5,406 nucleotides of DNA from positions 1 to 5,406 of the forward strand of contig JBOHRF010000366.1 in the NCBI GenBank assembly GCA_050732575.1, read 5' to 3'. This DNA is from JBBDWZ01 sp050732575. Lineage in GTDB: Bacteria > Gemmatimonadota > Gemmatimonadetes > Longimicrobiales > RSA9. A model generated the notes under the pieces. It worked only from the letters and a program-made list of their open reading frames with translations. It was not told the DNA's origin and ran no database searches. This document shows positions 1 through 5,351 of this stretch, piece after piece; positions within the stretch are counted from its first letter, which is position 1, and each line of letters begins with the position of its first letter. The position numbers and the translations under genes are program-made.

Positions 1-237
1 TTCCCTCTTTCGCTACCCGCACCCCCAGCGCTGTACATCTCCATGATTCTGGCGCGCGTTTATATCATGACCGACCGACCAGACGAGGCGATTGCCGTGC
101 TGCAAGGCGTGGTTGCGGCGCCGCACACAGCGGCGTACTTCATTACGCCCAATCGACCACGCATCGATCCGATGTTTGCATCGCTGCGCGGCAAACCTGC
201 ATTCGATCAGCTCACGAGCCGAGCAGCGCAGAATTGA
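1..237 (+). CDS. C-terminal end of a TPR-type protein (5' end outside the window)
   Basis: The reading frame is open from base 1 to the TGA at 235-237, so only the last 78 codons are visible. The tail reads like the C-terminus of large TPR proteins that carry an N-terminal kinase, cyclase or winged-helix/CadC-like module. It has a helix pair with alternating Ala/Leu (ARVYIMTDRPDEAIAVLQGV), then a closing segment with RIDPMFASLRGKPAFDQL. This matches the family's usual ending of the type RIDP-x-(F/W)-x-PLR-x-x-P-x-F-x-x-L. Such proteins usually serve in signalling or protein-protein contact, but the effector domain cannot be seen here. An ATG lies at 43, but the frame continues upstream of it and the repeat homology argues for an internal position. 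The N-terminal remnant at 2034-2144 belongs to a similar protein class. Family assignment is by recall of the motif, not by search. Confidence 0.7.
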   Translation, partial: FPLSLPAPPALYISMILARVYIMTDRPDEAIAVLQGVVAAPHTAAYFITPNRPRIDPMFASLRGKPAFDQLTSRAAQN

Positions 238-419
238 CTGTGATCGTTCGGCCATCCAAGCAGCGCAACCACGAGATTATCCCGGCGCGCCCTCGAATCG
301 TCTAGTCCGATTCTGCCATTGGCCTTTTTGCAACCGCTGGTAACCTTTCCCGCGTTCAGCCAGACCACAGGACAGCTTGCCGATCCGTTTGCGGGATTCC
401 AGTCGCTTTGTGGCAAGGT
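238..419. other. Intergenic region upstream of the tRNA, nothing recognisable
   Basis: This stretch separates the TPR-type gene from the tRNA. I see no strong terminator hairpin and no convincing -35/-10 pair, although a promoter for the tRNA would be expected here. Short reading frames cross it in several frames and run on through the tRNA, so they are not credible genes. Confidence 0.5.
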
Positions 420-504
420 GCCCGGGTGGCGGAAATTGGCAGACGCGCGAGCTCGGCAAGCTCGTGGCCGAAAGGCCGTACGGGTTCGAATCCCGTTCCG
501 GGCA
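420..504 (+). tRNA. Class II tRNA, leucine-type body with GGC anticodon and C33 (aberrant tRNA-Leu or pseudo-tRNA)
   Basis: The full cloverleaf can be folded by eye. The acceptor stem is 420-426 with 497-503 (7 bp, last pair G-U) and the discriminator is A504. The D stem is GCG 429-431 with CGC 444-446, and its loop contains GG at 438-439. The anticodon stem is CGAGC 448-452 with GCTCG 460-464. The long variable arm pairs GGCC 466-469 with GGCC 474-477 and has a GAAA loop. The T arm is ACGGG 480-484 with CCCGT 492-496 and a TTCGAAT loop. CCA is not encoded, since CCC follows A504. A73, the long V-arm and the 3-bp D stem are features of bacterial tRNA-Leu. The anticodon loop is TCGGCAA (453-459), which gives anticodon GGC (alanine codons GCC/GCU) and C instead of U at position 33. 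U32 can also pair with A38, closing the loop to 5 bases. The arms are certain; the isotype and whether it decodes are not. Confidence 0.88.
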
Positions 505-562
505 CCCTGGCTGGACTTCGAGGCGTTGGCGTATTATCGTTTGGACGCTTGCCGAGCTCGCG
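446..562. repeat. 16-bp perfect inverted repeat between tRNA anticodon arm and 3' flank
   Basis: Bases 446-461 (CGCGAGCTCGGCAAGC) are the exact reverse complement of 547-562 (GCTTGCCGAGCTCGCG), with 85 bases between them. In RNA the pairing extends by G445-U563 and C444-G564. The left arm covers the end of the D stem, the whole 5' anticodon stem, the whole anticodon loop and the first bases of the 3' stem. Confidence 0.9.
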
Positions 563-577
563 TGGCGTCACCGCCAC
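562..577 (+). other. Hairpin downstream of the tRNA
   Basis: GTGGCG (562-567) pairs with CGCCAC (572-577) around a TCAC loop. No T-run follows, so on its own it is not a standard intrinsic terminator. It may be a processing or stability element of the tRNA precursor, and it abuts the right arm of the 16-bp inverted repeat. Confidence 0.5.
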
Positions 578-581
578 CTTG

Positions 582-618
582 GAGACCCCAGGAGAATCAT
601 CCCGGGGTCTCTTGCTTT
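582..618 (+). terminator. Probable intrinsic terminator for the tRNA transcript
   Basis: GAGACCCC (582-589) pairs perfectly with GGGGTCTC (604-611) around a 14-base loop. It is followed by a broken T-rich stretch (TTGCTTT, 612-618). The position, about 80 bases after the tRNA and before the next operon, suits a terminator. The T-run is interrupted and the loop is large, so termination may be incomplete. Confidence 0.5.
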
Positions 619-672
619 GTGAATGCCTGGCGTAGCTCCACGATGTTGCGCAGGACGACATAACCGCAGATC

Positions 673-708
673 ATGCATCACATGCTCTACATGTTCCGAT
701 CATGCTGA
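673..708 (+). CDS. Possible 11-codon leader peptide MHHMLYMFRSC
   Basis: An ATG at 673 opens an 11-codon frame ending with TGA at 706-708. It contains three Met codons, a His-His pair and a terminal Cys. Its stop overlaps both possible starts of the membrane protein: it covers bases just after ATG 702, and it shares its last A with ATG 708 in a TGATG junction. The next gene pair is joined by the same kind of junction. The membrane gene has no clear Shine-Dalgarno of its own, so translation could be coupled from this leader. The leader also lacks a good ribosome site, and a frame this short can arise by chance, so the call is weak. Confidence 0.2.
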   Translation: MHHMLYMFRSC

Positions 709-1406
709 TGCAAGGCCTCGGCGAAACACTTCAAAACAGTCCATTACTTGCGCTGGGCACGCTGTTCGGCGCGGGTGTGCTGACCAGTCTCACGCCCTGC
801 GTCTATCCGATGATCCCGATCACGGCCGCGGTCATCGGAGGCAGCGCCCGGGAACAGCAATCGCGCGCGCGCACCATCCTGCTTTCACTCACCTACGCGC
901 TGGGACTGGCGCTGCTCTACGCGCTGATGGGCCTGATCGCGGGGCTCAGTGGCTCGCTGTTCGGCACCGTTTCCGCCAGTCCATGGGCGCGGTTCGCTAT
1001 CGGGAACCTTCTCCTGCTGTTCGCGCTAGCCATGTTGGACGTGTTTCCCTTGACCGCGCCGCAACGGTTCCTGCGCTGGGCCAGCGGTCTGGGTGGGGGC
1101 AGCTATCCGGCGGTCTTCCTGCTGGGCGCGACCTCGGGGATTGTGGCTGCCCCGTGCGGCGCGCCCGCATTTGCCGCAGTTTTGACCTGGGTCACGACCA
1201 CGCGCAGCGGAGCCCTTGGATTCCTGTACCTGTTCGTGTTCTCGCTGGGTATGACTGCCTTGTTGATCGTAGTGGGCGCGTTCTCCGGCGTGCTGGCCCG
1301 ACTGCCGCAATCCGGCCGCTGGCTGGTGTGGATGAAACGGATTGCTGCGTTGATCATGATCGGCATGGCGCAATACTACTTCATACAGATGGGAATGGTG
1401 TTGTGA
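702..1406 (+). CDS. DsbD/CcdA-type transmembrane thiol electron carrier
   Basis: The 234-residue product is almost entirely membrane segments (about six to seven). It fits the cytochrome c biogenesis protein transmembrane region family (DsbD beta domain/CcdA). The two redox cysteines are in place: C33 in LTSLTPCVYPMIPIT in the first segment, and C152 in IVAAPCGAPAF in the middle. In this family these cysteines form a disulfide that receives electrons from cytoplasmic thioredoxin and passes them to a periplasmic partner. Unlike full DsbD, there is no N-terminal alpha domain and no fused thioredoxin domain. A separate thioredoxin-like gene follows with a one-base overlap (TGATG, 1404-1408), so the two almost certainly work together and are translationally coupled. 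The start is uncertain: ATG 702 and ATG 708 are both possible, no strong Shine-Dalgarno precedes either, and the frame closes upstream at TAG 633-635. The electron acceptor beyond the neighbouring gene is unknown. Confidence 0.9.
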   Translation: MLMQGLGETLQNSPLLALGTLFGAGVLTSLTPCVYPMIPITAAVIGGSAREQQSRARTILLSLTYALGLALLYALMGLIAGLSGSLFGTVSASPWARFAIGNLLLLFALAMLDVFPLTAPQRFLRWASGLGGGSYPAVFLLGATSGIVAAPCGAPAFAAVLTWVTTTRSGALGFLYLFVFSLGMTALLIVVGAFSGVLARLPQSGRWLVWMKRIAALIMIGMAQYYFIQMGMVL

Positions 1407-1906
1407 TGCGCAGTATCGCACTCGGTCTCATCATGGCAGGCACGCTCGCCAGGGGCGCGTTGTTGCACGCGCAGGATATCGGCCTGGAGTTGAACGCCGT
1501 GCCCGCACCCGTGACCCTCGAAGACCTGGATGGTCGCGCCGTGGACCTTGCCCAGTTCATGGGCAAGAGGCCGGTGTTGCTGGAGTTCTGGGCCACCTGG
1601 TGTGGCCTCTGCAAAGAGCTCGAGCCGGCCTTGCTGCAAGCGCACAAGAAGTATGGCAGCTCGGTCGAGTTCCTGATCGTTGCCGTGGGTGTCAATCAAA
1701 ACACTCGGTCGATCAAACGACACATGGAGAATAAAACGATGCCCGGGCGCATGCTCTGGGATGGTCAGGGCAAAGCGGTACGCGCGTTCAGGGCGCCGGG
1801 CACGTCCTACATCGTCGTTTTGGATGCCAGGGGTCGCGTGGTCTATACCGGCTCGGGCGGCGATCAGAAATTGGAGCCGGTACTCGCGAAAGTGACCGGG
1901 ACATAA
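1406..1906 (+). CDS. Exported thioredoxin-fold protein with CGLC active site
   Basis: The 166-residue product begins with a Sec-type signal peptide (residues 1-22, hydrophobic IALGLIMAG core, likely cut LHA/QD), so it should act in the periplasm, possibly membrane-tethered through its partner. A TlpA/thioredoxin-like domain follows. It has the FWATWCGLCKELEP active site (redox C66 and C69), the strand FLIVAVGV (89-96), and a C-terminal beta-hairpin GTSYIVVLDARGRVVYTG (132-149). Where most thioredoxin-fold proteins have the cis-proline (GTPT), this sequence has Ser134 (GTSY). That may alter substrate grip or redox potential. The expected role is to receive electrons from the upstream DsbD/CcdA-type protein, like the detached gamma domain of DsbD, and to reduce periplasmic disulfides. 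Start ATG 1406 overlaps the preceding TGA; a GTG at 1403 is an in-frame alternative. The exact client, whether a c-type cytochrome pathway or general disulfide repair, cannot be told from this sequence. Confidence 0.9.
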   Translation: MRSIALGLIMAGTLARGALLHAQDIGLELNAVPAPVTLEDLDGRAVDLAQFMGKRPVLLEFWATWCGLCKELEPALLQAHKKYGSSVEFLIVAVGVNQNTRSIKRHMENKTMPGRMLWDGQGKAVRAFRAPGTSYIVVLDARGRVVYTGSGGDQKLEPVLAKVTGT

Positions 1907-2033
1907 CAAGTAGTCATTAGGAACGGATGGACAGTGCTCTGGATCTGACGCTCCATTTCTGTTCGCCCATTCACAACACGATACCAGCAACGATCACGAT
2001 CGAAGCCGATCCAGGCCGCGGACACCTCGCGCG

Positions 2034-2144
2034 ATGATTTCTCTGGAACGCATGAAGGAGCGGAAACTCTTCCAGTGGTGCGTGGCCTACCTGGCAGGGG
2101 CCTGGCTGGTCTCCAGTGCGGCATCAACGTCGGGGAAGAAGTAG
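2034..2144 (+). pseudogene. Truncated N-terminus of a TPR/adenylate-cyclase-like protein
   Basis: ATG 2034 opens a 36-codon frame ending at TAG 2142-2144. Residues 4-26 (LERMKERKLFQWCVAYLAGAWLV) match the conserved N-terminal entry of large TPR-containing proteins. These start with a short basic helix (LK-x-RK-x-F-x-W/R) and then the first membrane segment AYLAGAWL. After W24-L25-V26 the similarity is lost (SSAASTSGKK, stop), so the gene is cut off in its first membrane helix. Nothing of the expected membrane helices, effector domain or repeats follows. The window's left edge carries the C-terminal tail of the same broad class, in the same orientation but upstream, so the two are not halves of one simply interrupted gene. 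A functional short membrane peptide is possible but less likely than a remnant. Confidence 0.6.
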
Positions 2145-2153
2145 CCAAGCACC

Positions 2154-2177
2154 TTAGGGTAAGGATTAGGATTAGGT
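2154..2177. repeat. Four TTAGGN-type hexamers in tandem
   Basis: Hexamers start at 2154, 2160, 2166 and 2172. Three read TTAGG plus one variable base, and the second is TAAGGA. The tract sits exactly between two gene remnants, which suits a slippage or repair scar. It is short, so chance remains possible. Confidence 0.45.
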
Positions 2178-2373
2178 TGACGTAGAAATTTCCGATGCAA
2201 TGACCACGTTTGCCGTGGCCGGCCGCACCTCCGACCAGGTCCAGGACGAGCTCTGGAAACACAAGATTCGAGTTCTTGCTGAGGGCGATTGGGGCGTGCG
2301 GCTATCCGCTCATTTCTACGTTGCGCCGGCTGACACTGATCGAGTTCTCGACGTCGTCAATTCGCTACGTTGA
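2176..2373 (+). pseudogene. C-terminal fragment of a class V (PLP) aminotransferase
   Basis: The frame between TAG 2173-2175 and TGA 2371-2373 encodes 65 residues. From about residue 6 it reads like the end of class V aminotransferases of the cysteine desulfurase/isopenicillin N epimerase fold. It has a strand TTFAVAGRTS, a helix SDQVQDELWKHKIRVLAE, then GVRLSAHFYVAPADTDRVLDVVNSL. This matches the family's closing pattern of G-(V/I)-R-x-S-x-H-x-Y followed by a final helix. The PLP-binding lysine, the cofactor domain and most of the protein are missing, and an in-frame stop lies just upstream, so this cannot be an enzyme. ATG 2200 could start a 57-residue peptide, but no role is apparent. The break coincides with the TTAGGN tract. 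Family call by recall of motif only. Confidence 0.65.
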
Positions 2374-2416
2374 CGCAAGGCCAGGACTTTACCCAGCCAA
2401 ACCGAGGGGGCAACGC

Positions 2417-2506
2417 ATGGACGACCTCAGGGTTGATCGTCGCGATTTCCTCAAGCTCGCGAGTGCCGGCGCAGCAATCGGCGGCGTTTTGAGCTGCGCG
2501 GGATAG
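2417..2506 (+). pseudogene. Isolated Tat signal peptide (29 codons), remnant or leader ORF
   Basis: ATG 2417 follows a good purine-rich ribosome site (GAGGGGG, 2404-2410). It encodes 29 residues that form an almost complete twin-arginine signal: a short n-region, DRRDFLKLA (residues 7-15) with R8-R9, then a weakly hydrophobic SAGAAIGGVLSCAG core before TAG 2504-2506. No mature protein follows, so the parent exported gene has been lost. Tat signals of this form occur on many enzymes, including some class V aminotransferases, whose tail lies just upstream. That link is speculation. The stop is only 5 bases before the GTG start of the CPBP gene, which has a poor ribosome site. The remnant may therefore now act as a translated leader that delivers ribosomes to that gene. 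Confidence 0.55.
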
Positions 2507-2511
2507 TCGGC

Positions 2512-3492
2512 GTGGCGGTTGACGTCAGGGAAGAAACGATCTTTACACTGTTTGGCGCTCCTGCGGCGCGCGTTCAGGAACGCGCGGCGTGGTGGTGGCT
2601 GTTCGCGCTCACGCTGACGGCCTGGCTGGGTGCGGTTGCCTTCATAGGACGTTACCGGCAACACGAGGTCGTACAGGCACTCGAGGCGATCGCGCCGGGC
2701 AGGATCCTGTACCTGGGAGCGATCGTTGCCGTGCTGCTGTTGGCCGTCGCGGGACTCGCGGCCGGACGCCGCAAACAGGCGGGCGCCTCGCTCGTCGTAC
2801 TCGGTTTTCTGATCGGGCATCAACTCTATGCGTGGCTGTATCCGTATCTGCCCGTGCGCTGGGAGATTCCGTTCGACTCGCCGGGCGATGCTTTACCATT
2901 TGCTGTGAGCCGCCTGGCCTACGGGGCCGCGTTGGTTCTGCCCATGCTGATTGGTTGGTTTCTGCTGCTCGGTCGCCGGGAAGAATGGCCACCGCTCACG
3001 TTGGGCATCGGCAACCTGAGAGCGGTGGCACGCGATGTCAGCCGCAAAACGCCGCCCATACCGTGGTCGCGACATCTGCTGGGTGGCTATACCGGGTTCT
3101 GCATCGTGTTCTTCTTCATCATGCAGGCCAACGTGGGCTTCCGCCCGATGATCAGCGGCTCATTATGGCCCTTCATCCCGGCCGTATTGTTAGCCGCCGT
3201 GGCAAACGCACTGGCCGAAGAGTTCATCTTTCGCGGCATGTTGCAGCCGGCGTTCATTCGCGCGGGCGGAATTGCTGCGGGCCTGTGGATGCAGGGGCTG
3301 ATGTTCGGGCTCTTCCATTGGGGTATGAGTATGGGCATTCTGGCCGCGCTACCTGTGTCGCTACTCATCGGACTCGGTTCGGTCGTGTGGGGCAAAGCAG
3401 CGCTGGACACGGGTGGCATGGCGTGGGTGGTGCTGGCGCATACATTGGTCGACATTGGCTTGATGAGCGCTTTTTTCGTACCCCGCGCATGA
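2512..3492 (+). CDS. CPBP (CAAX/ABI) family intramembrane metalloprotease
   Basis: The 326-residue protein has about eight or nine membrane segments and carries the three signature motifs of the CPBP (Rce1/ABI) family in its C-terminal half. These are EEFIFRG with E236-E237 and R241, FGLFHWG with H269, and HTLVD with H310 and D314. In Rce1-type enzymes the Glu and His residues form the catalytic site facing the membrane interior. Bacterial members cleave membrane or peptide substrates in varied settings, such as bacteriocin immunity and signal processing, and no substrate is indicated here. The N-terminal ~150 residues add four membrane segments before the core domain and are not recognised. 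The GTG at 2512 is the only plausible early start; the frame is open from 2437 but offers no ATG. It lies 5 bases after the Tat-signal remnant, suggesting coupling. All catalytic residues are intact. Confidence 0.9.
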   Translation: MAVDVREETIFTLFGAPAARVQERAAWWWLFALTLTAWLGAVAFIGRYRQHEVVQALEAIAPGRILYLGAIVAVLLLAVAGLAAGRRKQAGASLVVLGFLIGHQLYAWLYPYLPVRWEIPFDSPGDALPFAVSRLAYGAALVLPMLIGWFLLLGRREEWPPLTLGIGNLRAVARDVSRKTPPIPWSRHLLGGYTGFCIVFFFIMQANVGFRPMISGSLWPFIPAVLLAAVANALAEEFIFRGMLQPAFIRAGGIAAGLWMQGLMFGLFHWGMSMGILAALPVSLLIGLGSVVWGKAALDTGGMAWVVLAHTLVDIGLMSAFFVPRA

Positions 3493-3926
3493 GCGGGAGA
3501 TGACCGCTCTGTAGCGCACAGCCGCGGCCGGCCAAAGTCGTAACTACAACAAACTCGCAAGATCGAGTACACACGCCGCCGTGATTCTGGCAGCTCGCCC
3601 CGATGCTGCTCCCGGGCTCGTGCTGCGCGCCTTGTGCATGTTACTCGATTGGAAACTGAGCACTGTACCTGATGGACGGTCTGTGTTGCGAACGCAGCAA
3701 CGTTGTCTGGCGCTCGCATTGGGCGTCATGTGCATGGAAGACGCAACTGCCCATCTGCGTCGAGCGTTAGGTGCACTGGCGCAACGATCTCGAGGCGGGG
3801 CTGGCCGGCAGCTGGTTCATACCAGTTCGGGTGCGGGGGCATGGCTCTGCTTTGGCCTGTCTCCTTGCAGTGCACCCAGCATTGTCACAGCTTCTCGTGA
3901 TGCGTTAACTCCAGGCGAGGAGCGCT
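3493..3926. other. 434-base gap without a recognisable gene
   Basis: Nothing here resembles a known family. A + frame from GTG 3581 to 4027 encodes 148 residues, but it overlaps about 100 bases of the M20 gene, its product is rich in Arg/Cys and looks random, and no ribosome site precedes it. A minus-strand frame crossing 3087-3719 mostly mirrors the protease gene. A small hairpin (GTTGC 3685-3689 with GCAAC 3697-3701) is the only structure noted. The stretch may be decayed coding sequence. The promoter of the downstream gene should lie near its right end, but I cannot pinpoint it. Confidence 0.5.
3914..3922 (+). promoter_or_regulatory. Ribosome binding site of the M20 hydrolase gene
   Basis: GGCGAGGAG ends 4 bases before ATG 3927. 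It is the clearest Shine-Dalgarno among the intact genes of the window and fixes that start. Confidence 0.65.
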
Positions 3927-5348
3927 ATGATAAAGTGCACCGTCGTATCGATGCTCCTTCTTGTATCCATCAATGCGCCAGGTCATGCCCAGTCACCGCA
4001 ACCCGACTGGGCCGCGCTTCGAGATGAAACCCTGCGCCACTTCCAGGCCGTGTTGCGGCTCGACACGAGCAACCCCCCGGGCAACGAGCGCCGCGTGGCT
4101 GAATACCTCAAGCAGGTATTCGACAAAGAAGGGATCCCGGCGCAGATCGTAGCGCTTGATTCAAATCGATCGAATGTCATTGCGCGCTTGAAGGGCAATG
4201 GCCGGAAGCGGCCGCTGCTCATCATGAGTCACTCCGATGTGGTCACCGTTGACTCCACGAAGTGGACGCATCCCGCCTTCAGCGCAACGCGCGACGGCGG
4301 CTACGTGTACGGCCGCGGCGCCGTGGACGACAAAGACAATCTCACGGCTGCGCTGATGACGATGCTGCTGCTCAAGCGACTCAACGTGGCGCTGGACCGC
4401 GACGTCATCTTCGTAGCCGAGGCCGGTGAGGAAGGCAGCACGATCATCGGCATCCAGTTCCTGGTCAACCAGCATTTTGCCGACCTCGATGCCGAGTATT
4501 GCCTGGCCGAAGGTGGTGGTGTCACACGCATCAACGGCGAGGTGAAGTACGCCACGGTGCAGACGCTGGAGAAGAGAGGCCGTGGCATCGAGCTGATTGC
4601 ACGTGGAATAGCAGGGCATGGCTCCGTGCCGCTCAAGTCGAACGCGATTGTGCACCTGGCCGGCGCCGTGGCCAGAATCGGCGAGTGGCGCTCCGAGGTC
4701 CGGCTCAACGAGACCACCCGCACCTACTTCCAGCGACTCGCTGCACTCTCAGCGCCGGATGTGGCGAAGCATTACCGCGACGTTCTGTCGGCCGATGCAA
4801 GACTGCGCGCGGCTGCGGATACCTGGTTGTACGAGAACGAACCGCGGCACTCATCGATGTTACGCACCTCGGTGTCGCCCAACATTTTCACTGGCGGCTA
4901 CCGCTCGAACGTCATCCCATCGGAAGCGAAAGCGACACTCGACGTGCGCATGTTGCCCGACGAAGACGCGGACAGGTTCCTGGCCCAGGTCAAAGCGGTC
5001 GTGAACGATCCGGCCGTAGAGGTGCGCTTTCCTTCCCAGGCCGGCCGGCCGCCGGGCACCCAGGCGAACCTCGCTTCCGAAGCGTTCAAGCAGATCGAAG
5101 CGGCAGTCACACGCGTGTACAACACGGTCACCTTGCCCATGATGGGCACGGGCGCCACGGACATGTCGTACCTGCGCGCTCGCGGCATCCAGTGCTTCGG
5201 CATCGGGCCGGCCACGGACATGGAAGACGGACCGAAAGGCTTTGGCGCGCACAGCGACCAGGAGCGGCTGCTCGAAAGTGAGCTGCACCGATTCGTGCGC
5301 TTCAACTGGGAGATCGTGACGAGCCTCGCCAGAACATCTTTGCTTTGA
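3927..5348 (+). CDS. Secreted M20-family zinc peptidase/amidohydrolase
   Basis: The 473-residue product starts with a Sec signal peptide (residues 1-21, cut at GHA/QS), so it acts in the periplasm or outside the cell. The M20 di-zinc site is complete. It includes H102 with catalytic partner D104 (SHSDVV), bridging D134 (GRGAVDDKD), general base E168 and ligand E169 (EAGEEG), E195 (LAEGGG), and the last ligand H442 (GFGAHSDQE). Between E195 and H442 lies the usual inserted lid/dimerisation domain, from roughly residue 210, with H231 in GHGSVP. The layout resembles the carboxypeptidase G2/PM20D1 branch, which hydrolyses peptides or N-acyl amino acids, and length is normal for that branch. Substrate is not predictable from this sequence. 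The gene stands alone after a 434-base gap, so it probably has its own promoter. A further gene may start 3 bases after its stop. Confidence 0.93.
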   Translation: MIKCTVVSMLLLVSINAPGHAQSPQPDWAALRDETLRHFQAVLRLDTSNPPGNERRVAEYLKQVFDKEGIPAQIVALDSNRSNVIARLKGNGRKRPLLIMSHSDVVTVDSTKWTHPAFSATRDGGYVYGRGAVDDKDNLTAALMTMLLLKRLNVALDRDVIFVAEAGEEGSTIIGIQFLVNQHFADLDAEYCLAEGGGVTRINGEVKYATVQTLEKRGRGIELIARGIAGHGSVPLKSNAIVHLAGAVARIGEWRSEVRLNETTRTYFQRLAALSAPDVAKHYRDVLSADARLRAAADTWLYENEPRHSSMLRTSVSPNIFTGGYRSNVIPSEAKATLDVRMLPDEDADRFLAQVKAVVNDPAVEVRFPSQAGRPPGTQANLASEAFKQIEAAVTRVYNTVTLPMMGTGATDMSYLRARGIQCFGIGPATDMEDGPKGFGAHSDQERLLESELHRFVRFNWEIVTSLARTSLL

Positions 5349-5351
5349 GCA

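Noticed and set aside
420..504. tRNA as an integration site for a mobile element
   Set aside because: No repeated copy of the tRNA 3' end and no integrase in the window.
505..580. A second, degenerate tRNA after the first
   Set aside because: Short direct resemblances to the D and anticodon arms (TGGCG, GACGC) exist, but there is no acceptor pairing and no TTCGAAT-like T arm.
646..674. Sigma-70-like promoter before the redox operon (TTGCGC, 17 bases, GATCAT)
   Set aside because: Only 3 of 6 and 4 of 6 consensus matches, not distinguishable from chance.
623..1405. Long + strand frame upstream of and continuous with the thioredoxin-like gene
   Set aside because: It overlaps the clearly real DsbD/CcdA-type gene in another frame, and its product is Arg/Ala/His-rich with no domain. 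Only the part from 1406 has a signal peptide and thioredoxin motif.
1927..2037. 36-codon frame from ATG 1927 overlapping the TPR-head stub by ATGA
   Set aside because: No recognisable motif, no clear ribosome site, short enough to be chance.
3087..3719. 210-residue minus-strand frame
   Set aside because: Most of it is antisense to the CPBP gene, with a Pro/Ala/Met/Asn-rich product typical of a shadow frame.
3581..4027. 148-residue + strand frame in the gap before the M20 gene
   Set aside because: It overlaps the M20 start by 100 bases, has no ribosome site and its product resembles no family. I cannot exclude a decayed gene.
4499..5281. 260-residue + strand frame inside the M20 gene
   Set aside because: An Arg/His/Gly-rich shadow of the M20 coding sequence, which has all its catalytic residues in the other frame.
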